Assembly: GCA_009760855.2 (NCBI GenBank)
Contig: WPIO01000015.1
Coordinates: 6,954,001-6,990,219 of the forward strand
Source of the DNA: Cristatella mucedo
Lineage: Eukaryota > Bryozoa > Phylactolaemata > Cristatellidae
DNA length: 36,219 nt
Direction: 5' to 3'
A model generated the notes under the pieces. The model was not told where the DNA came from. It ran no database searches and worked only from the letters and a program-made list of their open reading frames with translations. Positions 9,549 to 20,775 of the stretch are shown here, piece by piece. Position 1 is the first letter of the stretch. The number at the start of each line of letters is the position of its first letter. The translations under genes were made by a program, and so were the position numbers.

Positions 9549-11162
9549 GCTAGCATTTTATTACTTTTTTAACAAATCAAAAATCAAGTCCCGTAAATTG
9601 GAACAAAAGGGCCGATGCATTTACTTTTGAGGCTACGCCGATTCAACAATCTTAGTATGCGGGCATGTGGACTTTGTTGACATTCAAGGGTGAGTGGATT
9701 CTAGCTTTGGAACTTCTATAAAATCACGAACAGCAGTCTAAGAGAAAAATGTCTTTTTGGGCACTCCAATACGTTAACAAGGAAACATGTCAACTGATTA
9801 AGGATGTCATAACCAATTTCAGTTGGGACAGCAGGCCCATAAAAGATGATTGATAGGGACGGAGCAAATGCTGTTAGCAACATGTGGTTTTGTATTACCC
9901 TCATAAGTGCTGTAAAATTGAGTATTGTCATCATGTCAGTCGATAGTGGATTCCTAACTTGGTCAGATTAGGAGCTGACGACACCATCTCCAAACTATTT
10001 AGCTTAGCTGGAGGCATGCAATGCGATTCGAGTCAGAGTCAGAGTAGCGGGTGATACTAGGCAAAGCCCCAAAAAAGACGTGCTCCTGCTAAGTAAAGAG
10101 ACTTGAAATTGAGCGACAGCGACCTTCAAGTCAGTGAGCTGCTTTATGATGAGCTAGCGCAAACAAATGAGAAAAGATGTACAACGACAGTTGTTCATCA
10201 CATTCACAACAAACGCCAACAACTGCGAGCGTCTTCTTTCGCAGGCAGAAAGACGCGTGCCATTTTGAATCTAAAAAGTTCAGAGAAACTGCTTGGTAAA
10301 TCAACCATGTTATGAGGGTCGCCTAAGGTATTTTGCAGATCCTATCGTTCTGAATATGACAATTGCGTCCGGACTTCGTGCTCCATGTAAGGCGATGCCT
10401 GCTGGGCGTCCATAACTACGCGTGAGTCGATACACATTGGCAGTTAAATTGATGTTCAATATGGATGCGATCCGCAGCTGAATTTCACTCCCAGACTGCT
10501 GCTTGAGTTTAATACCGACACTGATTGCTCATGTTGCGCAGCAGCACGGCAGTTGAAAATATCCTGAATGAGTTTGCACCTTTGAATAAACGATACAGTC
10601 GTCTCACGTTTATCGCGGTTAATCAGTTCCAGGCTCTACCACGATAGTTGAATTTCCGCGAAATAGGATTATGCATTTATAAATCGAATATTTTCGTAGT
10701 TAAAGCATGGAAAACCTGTTCATGACTTTCTAGATACGGTTTTTAAATAATTAGAACCCAAAGCCCTTATGGCGGGTGGGAAGCACTGATAAATTAGCTG
10801 AGAGTAATCACTGTGGGTAGAAAATAGAAGCCGCTAAGCTGGAAGCGACGGCTGCGCGTCCATGTACAGTCAGATTGCTCACTTTGCAAGGTTCGCTAAG
10901 ACCAGGTTCACAGCCTAGGATGCGCAGAGCGATGCAACCGCGTGTCATCGACGGCCTAAATTATAGAAAAGTAAAGCAATAGGCAGGTTTTCAGTATGAT
11001 GATTAGCAGGGTCGCACTTACGACGTCAGTTGATATGTCAAAGTGAATGTACAAATCCTCCAACATGAGGAGAGATCAATTTCTTGCATGCATAATCAAA
11101 ACATCAGAAAAGTATGAAATAAAGGACTGCTTGATACGGGGGTATCTTACTAGCACTATTGG
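9549..11162. other. No gene recognised
   Basis: AT-leaning intergenic sequence. The longest open frames are about 70 codons and show no domain. No repeat family could be identified by eye. Confidence 0.4.
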
Positions 11163-12238
11163 TACCTTTGCTTTGATCCCTCCCAGCTTTCCAGCACGTT
11201 GAATTTTCTCAACTCTCTTTCTGTAAGTATTGATGACATCCGCACATGGTTGGCAGGAATTTTTTTTAAATTGAATAATGATTAAACCAGCTTACTAGTT
11301 ATAGGTAAAATAAGTGTGATTCAGATATCGGAAAAGTGAAGGCTCAAAAATGGCTCTGCCAACATATGTCCCTTTGAGTCGGTACGAAATCTAGATTTCA
11401 TATTCCAGAGTGACCTGTCATTGGACGATCACTTTAGGTCCACAATCAAGTCTGCATACTTTCAGCTAAAAAACGTTTCTAAAATTTGGGCTTGTTTAGA
11501 TAAGGATGCCGCATCTAAATTGGCCCATGTAATTTGTCACATCCCGTCTAGACTTTTGTAACTTACTGCTTGCTGGCCTACGGGCGTGTGCATTCAGGCG
11601 ATTGCAGCTGGTGCAAAACTCCGCAGCTAGGCTTGTCTGTCGTGAGCGTTGCAGTTGCCACATTACTCCACTTCTCGCCGACCTGCACTGGCTACCAGTC
11701 AAGCAACGGATTGACTTCAAGGTTTATTCGCCCACTTTTAGATCACTTCGTTCTATGGCTCCAACCAATCTCTCAGATATACTACCCCATCAGGCCAAGC
11801 ATCGTACCACCCGCTTTTCGGAATCCAGCAGTCTAGAAATACCTCGTACAAACCTTAAATCCTTTGGAGACCGTGCATTTAGTTCGTATGCTCCCAAAGC
11901 CTGGAACTCCCTCCCGACCTGCGTCAGAACATCCCCTGACCTGACCACATTTAAAAAGAACTACAAAACACAACTATTTAGGACAGCGTTTAGTTGGTCC
12001 TTGTGATTCGTCCATCACGTGGTTGTGCGTGTGAACACTGTTGCATGCTGCCACTAACCACACTTGCATGCTGACCCTGTGCATGTCACCCCTAACCATG
12101 CTATACTTATTGTTTATTGAGCATGCAACCACTAACATCTCGATCATTCATCATTGCAGCAACTGTAGAGTGCCTAGAAAGAGATTAAGTTCTCTGAGGA
12201 CGCTTTATCAAATGTGCTATTATTATTAATATAATTAT
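11163..12238 (+). mobile_element. LINE-A, 5'-truncated copy with complete 3' end
   Basis: It parallels 29,278-30,352 from TACCTTTGCTTTGATCCCTC onward. The copy starts just after the RT YADD box, so it lacks the catalytic core. The C-terminal part is best preserved at 11,602-12,006 (PLLADLHWLPVKQRIDFKV and NLKSFGDRAFSSYAPKAW are readable). The stem-loop AGAGATTAAGTTCTCTGAGG (12,179-12,198) and a TATTATTATTAA end follow. Stops and frameshifts upstream of 11,600 mark it as dead. Confidence 0.85.
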
Positions 12239-13654
12239 TGCCAATGGTAACTGGATTCGGTAGGATACACAGAAGTTTAACAAGAACTTGTAAATATTCT
12301 CGTCGCATCCAAAGAATGAATACTAAAATCAGCTAAAATTCCAACGGAATTCAAGTACAGCTGACTGCCTGTTTCATGCCTCCGGCTTTCATGCAGCCTT
12401 CGCCATAAATTTGGGCATAGTGAGTTTGTAGACTTTATAATTCAGGTACGGTTAAAATTAGTAGCAGTCTGCAGTCATAATACGGCTGATTTAACACTCA
12501 GCCGTCTTGAGTCGTTTGGATTTTACCTGGGTCTCGTTGCCCGGCCGCTATTACTATGGCCTATATCTTCCTACGAGGTTGCGTCAGGAGAGATCTTGGA
12601 CTGCTGAGCCAGATTCCTAGGCAACAATAACCACTTGCTTCAACTCGAAGATACATTCAGAGCCATAGGCCGAAGTCCAAGGGGCGAAGTGTGTGGCATC
12701 TGCCCGCGCTCTCTCACCGAAGGTAAACATTCGTGACGCTCAGCCTATCTGTTATGTTTGTGACCGCTGGGCGCACTCAGCTTCCAACTTAGCAGCCCGG
12801 CGGACAGATTCCACGGACATCCAATCTAGTTGCACCTGAATTCAATCTAGAATATGCGACGCAAACTTATAGATTCGACCGTACATTTCTGAAAGCCTTT
12901 GTGACGTGCCTAGAAATATTTCACACCGTCGCACTCACGGGGTTGCATGGAAATCATAAAAAGTGTGATAATATAACGAATTGCAAAAGCGGGAGAGGGG
13001 GAACTCTCTCGATCTATCTAAAATGCACTAAAACCCCCGCGCTTCACCTTAGATCAACTGAAGATTTTCATAAAAGAAAATTTCAGAAAATTTCACTCAG
13101 AAATTTTCAGTGAAAGTAAACTGTTTAGCTTACAAATTTTAATTTAGCCTTCAAAATGTCAAGCCGCGTTCACGTGGTCTGGTCTAACGCATTGCTGTCG
13201 ACTGCTATTGCCTGAACCGATACTGCCAACCGGACGCTGAGCTCAAAGCTTTCCCTGTCCTATTAATGGGGCACAGACCCTTGTGCTCATACGCCTGCCG
13301 AACGTCACCGACAAAGTCATTATGTACTACTTCCAGTTTATGAGCAACCACTGAATTCGCTTTGGGAAAAAATGCAATTATAGGCTATAATATTTCATTT
13401 CTCGCGGATTTTCTCCCTACACGAAAGTCTCGCAGATCTTCTGCCGGCCATTGCACGAAAATTCTGTCTCCGCCTCTGTTGCTATTTCAATAAAATAAAC
13501 AAAATTAAAAAATAGCTTAATTTTCAATTGCACGTTGCAATAAATTATATGCATGACATTGTACAAGCTCATCACAATGGTAAGACAATTCTCTGGAATG
13601 CACTGCAAGCGACTAACATGGCCCGGGCCATCTGCAATACAATGTTCGGTGTCT
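12239..13654. other. No gene recognised
   Basis: Mixed-composition sequence. Frames of up to 85 codons overlap on both strands without domain signals. Nothing else is supported. Confidence 0.4.
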
Positions 13655-14285
13655 ATGATTCCACAAAACCACAAAGACTACGCGGGTGTTACGCAGAAGA
13701 GTTTGTTATAGCACACTCACAGCCTCACTGGCTTTCGGTACGCATTCGGTAGCCAACAGACTTTATCTAAAGCAACAAAGAGAAAGTAGGAAGCTTAACA
13801 GAGTCATGAGAGCAGATGAGGTAGTAAGTAGCGTGGAAGTAGCAGCTCAGGACTACTGGAAAGGATTCGCTATATTCGGTAGCAGGAGAGTAGTTGTCGT
13901 TGCGTAAGAATCTTTAAAGTTAGTTCCACAGTCTAGGACCTGCAGAGAAAAAGCTTCTGTCGTCAACGGTCTTAAAGAGGAGGAATGGAGCAGCTAATTT
14001 ATTGCCCATAAAGAGTCTGAGGCCACGAGGAGGTTGAAACTGGTGCAGCAGTTGGCTAGGTGTTCAGAAGCCAAGCCATGGCGGGTCTTGTGGGTCAGCG
14101 AAAGAACTTTATATCTGTTTACCAATCGGCAGCCACCCTAGCTCTTTTAGAAAAAAAGACATGTGGTCAAACCTCTGGGATTTGCAAACTAGCCTTGCAG
14201 CAAACTGGCGATTCATTCCGACCGGCCACAAAGTCGCCTGCAATTGGCCAAGAGAAGCTGCAGTTTTAATTTTGAAATTAGCTGC
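13655..14285 (-). mobile_element. LINE-B C-terminal coding remnant and 3' end, inverted
   Basis: The minus strand reads LINE-B in order: a CAAACTGCTGCACCAGTTTC-like segment (about 14,050), the TTGACGACAGAAGCTTTTT segment (about 13,955), GTGGAACTAAC, ATTCTTACGCAACGACAACT (about 13,890) and the 3' non-coding end down to CTTTGTGGTTTTGTGG (13,661-13,676). Frames are broken throughout. Confidence 0.7.
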
Positions 14286-14299
14286 ACAGTGCGTGAAGG

Positions 14300-14560
14300 C
14301 AACTCAAAAAAGCTGCAGCTGGTCATGAATATACTGCAAGGCTAGTTAGCCAATCCCAGAGGGTTGGCCATTTGTCTCCTTTGCTGAAGGGGCTTCAATG
14401 GCTCCCGGTTGATTAACACGTACAGAAAAAAGTTTTACACTCACACACGACACCCCTTCGCTCTATAATACGTGGCTAAACTACTGCATCAGTTTAGTCT
14501 ACTTGCGTCCTCAGGTCCTTTAAGGACAATCAATGAGCTGTTCCATTCATACGGAGAGAG
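14300..14560 (+). mobile_element. LINE-B C-terminal coding remnant
   Basis: The plus strand carries a degraded version of the LINE-B region at 1,500-1,760: GGGGCTTCAATGGCTCCCGG, then a CTGCATCAGTTTAGTCTACT segment and the CCTCAGGTCC motif. It lies head to head with the inverted copy ending at 14,285. Confidence 0.6.
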
Positions 14561-14576
14561 AGAAGAGAAGATAGCA

Positions 14577-14585
14577 AGATAGAGC

Positions 14586-14667
<82 letters not shown>
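14577..14667 (+). repeat. (GA)n microsatellite
   Basis: Uninterrupted GA dinucleotides over about 80 bp, preceded by an imperfect GAGAGAAGAGAAGATAG section. No coding signal. Confidence 0.95.
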
Positions 14668-14670
<3 letters not shown>

Positions 14671-15724
14671 CACGGTTCTAAGTGACACCGTATCTAAAAC
14701 GAAAATAAAACTGTATTTGACACATCAACTTTGCAACCATCTGCAAAATCAAGTTCAAGGACTTTACGGTCATACCAGCTACACTTGCGAAACCGACAGG
14801 CATAGGAAGACTAGCGTCAGTTAAAAACAGCCAGTCGGCTTATGTTCCAAATTTCACGTCGTCGGGATGCCAATTGGCCGTTCTGCATACTTTTCCAGGA
14901 AACAATATTTAAAGTGTTCAGGCAGCAGATTTCGAGTTGCCAGCATAAACCTGAGCTTGCGGATAGCACGTACCTCGATGGTGAAGGCCTATAAAAAATT
15001 ATGGACATCAGTGGCCCGACCTGTTGAACGATCCGTCTAGAGGAGCTCCGGGGTTAGGCGGTCATCGTTACTAATGACAATGAGATTGCGCGACCCCTTT
15101 CCAGGATTCATCTTGGCAGCCTCTGGAGCCGAAACCGTACGTTTTGGAAAAGTGCAAAGGCGACTGCCGACCAAGGGACGACCGACGACCAATCAAGCGA
15201 GAGCCTGGCATGCAATACTTGCAAGAGACCAGGAATGATTGGACAACTAACTGCATTGAAAAAGGCGTTGACTCGCCTTCAAAATAAAGACATGCTCGTT
15301 CGGCAGTGATCACAACAGTACACGATGGCTGGCAAGCGCGCGACGAAGCCTGTGTAATGGCTGGCAGCTGGACGACGAGGAGCTTCATGCTCGTAAGCTT
15401 CCTCGCCAGGACAGTAATCTGTGCGCACCCTTCGACTCTCGGCTGATTGCCCCTGCTCCTTGCCTTCGGTCGTTTTTTTAACAACGTACACTTTCTTCTA
15501 CCCTCGGCATTCTTAATGCTCGCCTTGCCGCACTCGATCATGTAGTTGCACATCTCAATCTCCATTGTAATCTCTAACCTCTCGAACCAACTAAACTCTC
15601 GTAGACTGGCGTACCACCGAGCACCCCATCATTTTTGTGCTTGGAAGCATCGTACACTGCCACGCATACGCCTGCACGTCGGCACGAAGACTTGGTCTTT
15701 GGACACTCCGGCGACACATATGAG
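14668..15724. other. No gene recognised
   Basis: Frames of up to 164 codons are present on the minus strand (15,071-15,565) but have no recognisable domain, start context or partner. I regard them as chance frames. Confidence 0.35.
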
Positions 15725-15900
15725 TCCTAGCTGATCTGACAACCTCTCTCTGTATAGCGACAGAAGAGCCTTTACGGCTATCACCGCCGCCTGCATCAGC
15801 GATATAGGATTGTCCACCGTAGGATTTGAAACCTCGACCTCTGGACCGAGGTCGGCAAAAGCAATCGCCTTACCAAGTGTGCCATCACGGCTGAGGCATG
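15725..15900 (-). mobile_element. tRNA-related SINE, inverted
   Basis: The reverse complement runs from the tRNA-like head (GGTAAGGCGATTGCTTTTGC, a GACCTCGG...GAGGTC hairpin, GAGGTTTCAAATCCTAC as box B) into the body GGTGATAGCCGTAAAGGCTC (15,786-15,767) and TTCTGTCGCTATACAGAG. It is the same family as 9,387-9,548. Confidence 0.8.
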
Positions 15901-16442
15901 AGATTGCGCTCACCGGACTCATTATTAGTCGGAGTGAGTCCATGCAAGCATTGGATTATGAGTCTATCATCAGTTTTAGGGTTGCACACCTTTTTGACGG
16001 CTGCTTTGATAGCTCGACATGTAACGAGTTCGGGCTTGTTACAATTACAAAAGGGCAGCTTCTTGGCTACAGCTCTTTTTCATTTACACCGCAGCACCTC
16101 TTAATCGGGGCGGTGCCTGCTATCCGGACTACAATGATTTGAGAAGGTATGATGAAATGGTCTCCACAAGGCTGTTCTCATACAGTCTAACTTGTCCTGA
16201 TTTGCCTAATTGCGGCTCCATATAACTGCTACAACGTTTTAATCATAGCTTTTGTTAGCATACCCTTTCCCAAGACAAATTGTGTTTCTCTGTGAAATCC
16301 ATCAATGCAGTGCCAAGCCTTTTTGCAATATGTCGAAGCACTCAAACTTCTTTTTAACAAATTGCTTTCCATTAACTTCCCATAAAAGCATCACTTACTT
16401 AAGGGAAGCCTTTTGAATCGCCATCACCTAAATATTATATAT

Positions 16443-16818
16443 AGCGTGCACTACGAGTTGCTATGAATCTCTCATACATCCGAAGTGCCCCTGCACTTTT
16501 CATGCCACCACTATACCCATCGCAGTTTATTTTTTTTAAATTGTGCTGTCCTAAACCTGTTTGGAAAGCTCTGCATTGCTTGCTGAGTACTTCCAGAGCA
16601 AGGATACGTCAATTCTTCAGGGAAGTAGTAGTAAGTAGCGACCCCATGCTGCGATTTCAAGCCAGCGGTCCATAAGTACAGTCAATGCATCACGAGTTGC
16701 TATGGATCTCTCACACATCCGAAGTGCCCCTGCACTTTCAATGCCACCACTATGCCCATCGTAGTTATTTTTACACTTGTGCTCTCCTAAAGTAGTGCAC
16801 TTGTGCTCTCCTAAAGTC
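16443..16818 (+). repeat. Direct duplication of about 80 bp plus a 23-bp tandem pair
   Basis: The 16,443-16,522 block (CGAGTTGCTATGAATCTCTC... CATCCGAAGTGCCCCTGCAC) recurs at 16,684-16,760 with a handful of changes. Just downstream, GTGCTCTCCTAAAGT occurs twice with a 24-bp period (about 16,778-16,818). These are local segmental duplications with no coding role evident. Confidence 0.8.
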
Positions 16819-17184
16819 CCCCGAGTACTGTCAACGCCTACTGCGATATTTTCAGATCCGTCCAACGCTATCTCCTCGTACGCAATTTTAATCGTTGACT
16901 CCTCCACCACCTCTTACACTACATCCACTGTTTTGACATTCTTATCTTTTTGACCCGGGGCTTTAATGGGGTGGGCGTTCGTTCACCCGTCGGACCAACT
17001 TTTGACTGAGTGATGTGGGTTCGGCCTCGTGGTCACGGCAAGCTAGACTGCCCTACTCTGTTCACCTCAACCGCTTCATTTAACCTAGTTGCGCCACGGC
17101 ATGCACTCAAGGCACCATATACGTACTGTGCGACAACACGAAGGAGACAAGACGACAATAGTGAGTAATTGACGAGCCCAGCCA

Positions 17185-17310
17185 ATCTATCAGATATACT
17201 GCCCCATCAGCCTAAACATCGTAACACCCACTTTTCGAAATCTTATCGTTTACTTATACCTCGTCCGAGCCTCAAATCCTGTTGAAAGCGGTGCCTTTAG
17301 TTCGTTTTTA
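17185..17310 (+). mobile_element. Degenerate LINE-A fragment
   Basis: AATCTATCAGATATACTGCC, CCCATCAGCCTAAACATCG and a CCTCAAATCCTGTTG segment correspond to 29,880-29,990 of the LINE-A copy in the virus. It is short and highly diverged. Confidence 0.65.
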
Positions 17311-17599
17311 ACTCCGAAGGCTCGGCGGAGGATGCGTAACTTACCGCTTGCCGAGCGGTGTAACATACTGCCGAATGTGGTTCGGTGGGCGTCTACACAA
17401 AAAGCGCAGGTCGCCATGAAATGTGTTTCTGGCGCTGACCTACTGACCTTCACTAAAGGGGTCGTGAGCTCGCGGCGTGAATTGGAAAGTGACAGACACA
17501 AATCGGTGATTTTGCAGAACTTTATTTGCAAGCGAAAAATTTTGCTGCGCGACTTGCTCAGTTTTATCTCCACAATCTCCGCAGGCTCTCAACAGCACA

Positions 17600-17800
17600 A
17601 GCGCTCTTGCTGTGGAAATACAGGGTTTGAACCCACGACCTCGAGACTGAGGATCGCCCACTAAAGGATTTCAACCACAACCCCGAGACCGAGGTCGTGG
17701 TTGGAATTCTTTAGTGGGCGATCCTTTATCGCTGCTGCAAGCGGTGGTGATAGCCGTAAAGACTCTTCTGTCGCTATACAAAAGAGGCTGTTAAGTCAGG
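17600..17800 (+). mobile_element. Two tRNA-related SINE heads arranged head to head
   Basis: On the minus strand, 17,668-17,622 reads a tRNA-like segment with box B GGGTTCAAACCC. On the plus strand, 17,680-17,800 reads a CGAGGTCGTGGTTGGAATTC segment and then the SINE body GGTGATAGCCGTAAAGACTC. The segments GGATCGCCCACTAAAGGA (17,652-17,669) and TCTTTAGTGGGCGATCC (17,709-17,725) form the inverted repeat arms. Confidence 0.65.
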
Positions 17801-18573
17801 TGGACCCAAATAAGACGGAGGAGCCTGAACCGGAGCCTGGACCCTGAGTAGACGTGAAGGCATGAATACCTCACACACTACACAGAGCGCTCTTGCGGGT
17901 ACAGTTCGTCCTCTCACTTGAACTATTTACTTCAATAGCGGGGAACGACCCAAGTAGAGGGAACCCGAACAACCGGAAGCCACACCCTGACTGGAGGACA
18001 AGGGCTCCGCTTCCGCCTTATAGGCAGAAATACCTCACGCACTAAGCCGAACTACTGCCACTTAGCATCAGAAAATGCCTATGCCGGCACCACGTGCTCG
18101 CACAGGCGCAAAATGCAAAACATAAAGAGACAATGCGACTACGGGCGCTATTTGATCATATTCGGTGTCGTCCGCCGACCCCTCCTAGCGCTGCTTTGTC
18201 CTGTCCCGTCGCCCTCCCCCTCGCTTTCTGAGAAACGGGTCCGGCAACCAGCGGCGACCATCGGCAACTACCGGCGACTATCGGCAACTAGCGGCGACGG
18301 CATCGAAACGAAGCCGAAGAAAAAGCCAAAGAAACTGACGCCCTGAGCGAGCGTCGCTCTACTCTTAAATACCTTCGTCGAGACGAGAGTCTGGGGCGAG
18401 AGCTTAGTGGCGTGGAGCCCGGCCGGCATCGATCGACCATTGCGGTGAGGAAATAATGCCGTCCGTCACTCGACCTCCGAATGAGCAGCCCCGCCCAGTT
18501 TAAATTCCGAAAAGGTTCCAAACGAGCAGACCAATTCTAATTCGGCCGAACCACCGCAGGTGGTGCTGTGGGC
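17801..18573. other. No gene recognised; last GC-rich sequence before the viral island
   Basis: GC-rich, with a short GGCAACTA/GGCGACTA repeat at about 18,260-18,300. No domain in the short frames. Composition changes sharply after about 18,580. Confidence 0.4.
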
Positions 18574-18768
18574 GTGATGAATGTTTTTTACCCTATACGA
18601 CATTTTTATTTTATCAACTCGCATCTTTTTCCCTTTTACAACATTTTTACTTTTTCAACTCGTTCTCGTTAACACTCGAACTCATTTCAAAAGTAAAAAT
18701 GTTGTAAAATGAAAAAAACGCTCGTTTCAAAAATAAAAACATCGTATAGTGCAAAAAACATTCATCAC
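18574..18768. repeat. 195-bp near-perfect palindrome at the left viral boundary
   Basis: The arm starting GTGATGAATGTTTTTT (18,574) is mirrored by AAAAAACATTCATCAC ending at 18,768. The match continues inward with few mismatches through a CTATACGA core, a TACAACATTTTTACTTTT block and CTCG. The axis lies near GTTAAC at about 18,671, leaving almost no loop. Each arm also holds two related sub-blocks (TACGACATTTTTATTTTATC and TACAACATTTTTACTTTTTC). It could be a fold-back MITE, a fused pair of viral termini or a hairpin-type viral end. No clear target-site duplication was found. Confidence 0.85.
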
Positions 18769-18857
18769 TAGAATATCTGTTTTCAAAATCTTTATATATT
18801 ATAGTAAAAAAATGTTGTTGCAATTTTATTTTTATTTAAATATCTTTTTTACTTCAT

Positions 18858-18866
18858 ATAGAAATG
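18858..18866 (+). promoter_or_regulatory. Start-codon-proximal ATAGAAATG motif
   Basis: ATAGAAATG covers the start codon of the gene at 18,864 and is preceded by AT-rich sequence. The identical 9-mer sits at the starts at 20,395, 28,048 and 31,575 (minus). Confidence 0.55.
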
Positions 18867-19515
18867 AGTGATGAAAAATATAATAGACAAATTAGTGAAA
18901 AATATCAAGACTATATTCGAAGACTAAAGGTTGCTGCTATTGAGAAATCTGGTGGATTGAAACCTAGACATCCAAAGAGTACTGACCAATTAGAAGAATT
19001 AATTAATTACCTTTGCAGAGACTCATGTGTGATGAGTGAAGTTTTTTTGATTATATTGATGACTATGAAGATTTATATCCAAGATGGGTTTGAAAAACTT
19101 TTAATAATTATAGGAAAACGGCAGATTTAAGAAAAAGATTTTTTCTTCAAAGATATGATGAAACAGTTGCATATAACATTAAAGTTAGATCATGTCTAAC
19201 TCAGCTGAGTGATATGTAATTAAAATAGTAAATATAAGAGTAGCTTTAGGAGTTACAGTTTCTACAACACATATTCACACACATCCAGATATAACTAATG
19301 TAGTCTCTGTTCTCTCAGCTCTAACAGCAATGCTAATGGCAATTGATGGGGTTTTAGTTGAAATAGATAAAAGAAAAAGATTTACTCTTAATTCTAACTC
19401 AGAATTTATTTAAAAAATAACTGATGCTTTATCTGATGAAGTAGTTACAAAAGAAGAGTTTGACGATATTATAGCAGAACGTTCACAAAGAGAAACTACT
19501 TCTCTTGCCAAATAA
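18864..19515 (+). pseudogene. Leftmost viral gene, unknown function, broken
   Basis: The ATG at 18,864 follows the shared ATAGAA leader. The first frame is charged and probably helical (QISEKYQDYIRRLKVAAIEK). It shifts at the T7 run 19,042-19,048, after which a second frame continues (DYIDDYEDLYPRW) through an in-frame TGA at 19,091 to 19,219. A third frame from about 19,234 to 19,515 (VVSVLSALTAMLMAIDGVL, then acidic residues) has a TAA at 19,411. The continuity of sensible protein across the breaks suggests one gene of about 215 codons, now inactive, or an assembly with indel errors. I do not recognise the family. It converges on the integrase gene. Confidence 0.55.
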
Positions 19516-19554
19516 CTTGCAGTTCTTCTCTAACAAAACTTATCTTAATATCAT

Positions 19555-20366
19555 TTATCCAAAAACGCGCCGGTTGTTTTTCAATACAATTATTCTAACA
19601 ATAGTATGTGTAGACAAACTTCATATTGCATCTGTAGTTCTTCTTCTTTTTTCATTCTCTCCTTCACCAGGTTCTAGTAAATATCTAACAGTTGTTCCAA
19701 GTTCTAATAATTTTTCCTGTTCTCCAACTTTTCTATGATATTTTGGTATACTCAGTTTTACAGATTCTTTTTTTATCGCCTTTACAGGTTCTTCACCAAT
19801 AGATCTTGTAACACCATTATTTAGATAATCAATAGTCTTTGGTAAATTATAAATCCATTCTTTATTTGTAGTATAATCTCCATTATTAATGTTTTCTAAT
19901 TCCTTCTCATATTGCGCAATAAACGCTCTCTCTGCTACAGTTCTATTCATTCTTTCAACAAGTGCAACACTCTTTTTACTAGTAGCTTCTATAACTTGTG
20001 TTGCATGTCTTTTCATTTCTTTCATAAATTCTCCTTTAAACTGAGATCCAGGATCTACTGTTATCTTCTTTGGCCATTTCAATAAACTTTTTTCATGAAT
20101 ATCTATTATGGCTATATATTATCTATTTTACTTCTTTAGAAGACTTTGTTTTAAGTGCTCTCGAGTCTTTATATCTGCTAGCAACATCAATAACACTCAA
20201 AGCATATTTGTAACCAGAATCATTTGGCATATACAAAATGTCTGCTTGATGACCTTCATTAGGTTTAGCTGTACTAAAGAAACCTTTTGGAATTACTTTC
20301 GGTCTTGGTTTGAATATCTGGCTTACATCTGAGTCTGGATTAGGTTTCCCTTCCTTTTTCTTTCAT
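19555..20366 (-). pseudogene. Polinton-type DDE (retroviral-like) integrase, broken
   Basis: This enzyme inserts viral or transposon DNA into the host genome. The rve-type core is clear. First Asp is in HQADILYMP (codon 20,242-20,240), followed by YKYALSVIDVASRYK. Second Asp is in ITVDPGSQF (20,055-20,053), and Glu in VERMNRTVAER (19,956-19,954) lies 32 residues later. The C-terminal part VGEQEKLLELGTTVRYL is also typical of Polinton integrases. Breaks: a frame change between about 20,344 and the possible ATG at 20,366, a second near 20,115-20,125, and TGA at 19,623-19,621, where I expect Trp from the family pattern; the frame continues to 19,555. Little sequence precedes the first Asp, so the N-terminal zinc-binding region seems missing. 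Confidence 0.85.
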
Positions 20367-20388
20367 TTTGAGTTAAAAATGACATTCC

Positions 20389-20397
20389 ATAGAAATG
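20389..20397 (+). promoter_or_regulatory. Start-codon-proximal ATAGAAATG motif
   Basis: Same 9-mer as at 18,858 and 28,042, covering the ATG of the Cys-rich gene at 20,395. Its upstream flank is AT-rich and lies between this gene and the divergent integrase start. Confidence 0.55.
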
Positions 20398-20767
20398 GAA
20401 ACATTTTGTGCTACTTGTTCGACATTATTTAGTGAAGTTGAATACTTAGAGTCAGGTCATCCAGTTTGCAAAAAGGTTAAACGAAGGTCAAAGTTAAAGT
20501 ATGAAATGCGTTGCGATATTTGCGATTTAGATAGCACAGAAACAGAATTTGATTGCGGCATTTTAAGAAATAACAAAATAATCATTTGTGCAGATTGTTA
20601 TTATACAAGGAATAAATATTCTAAGCAAAGACCTAAAAATTGTCGTATCGCTGCTAGGCTTTAGTTGTATACAGTTAGACGATCCAAAAACCATTGCACT
20701 TAGTATTATTAGTGGAGGACTATTTTTATTTGTCCAAGAATATGCAGTAGAAATATTAATAATATAA
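20395..20767 (+). CDS. Cys-rich zinc-binding-like protein with hydrophobic C-terminus
   Basis: The first 89 codons (to 20,664) hold three CxxC-type pairs (CATC, CDIC, CADC) plus single Cys residues, and Lys/Arg-rich linkers such as KKVKRRSKLKY. This suggests a small zinc-ribbon-like nucleic-acid-binding or structural protein. The plus strand stays convincingly coding in the next frame from about 20,630 to a TAA at 20,767, with a hydrophobic stretch (IALSIISGGLFLFVQEY). A single indel in the A run at about 20,634-20,638 would link them; otherwise the second part is a separate small membrane peptide. It has the shared viral start motif and converges on a fibre gene nine bases away. The family is not recognised. 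Confidence 0.55.
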
Positions 20768-20775
20768 TTCATTGC

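Noticed and set aside
15071-15565. A 164-codon minus-strand frame
   Set aside because: No recognisable motif, no start context, and nearby frames on the other strand are equally long.
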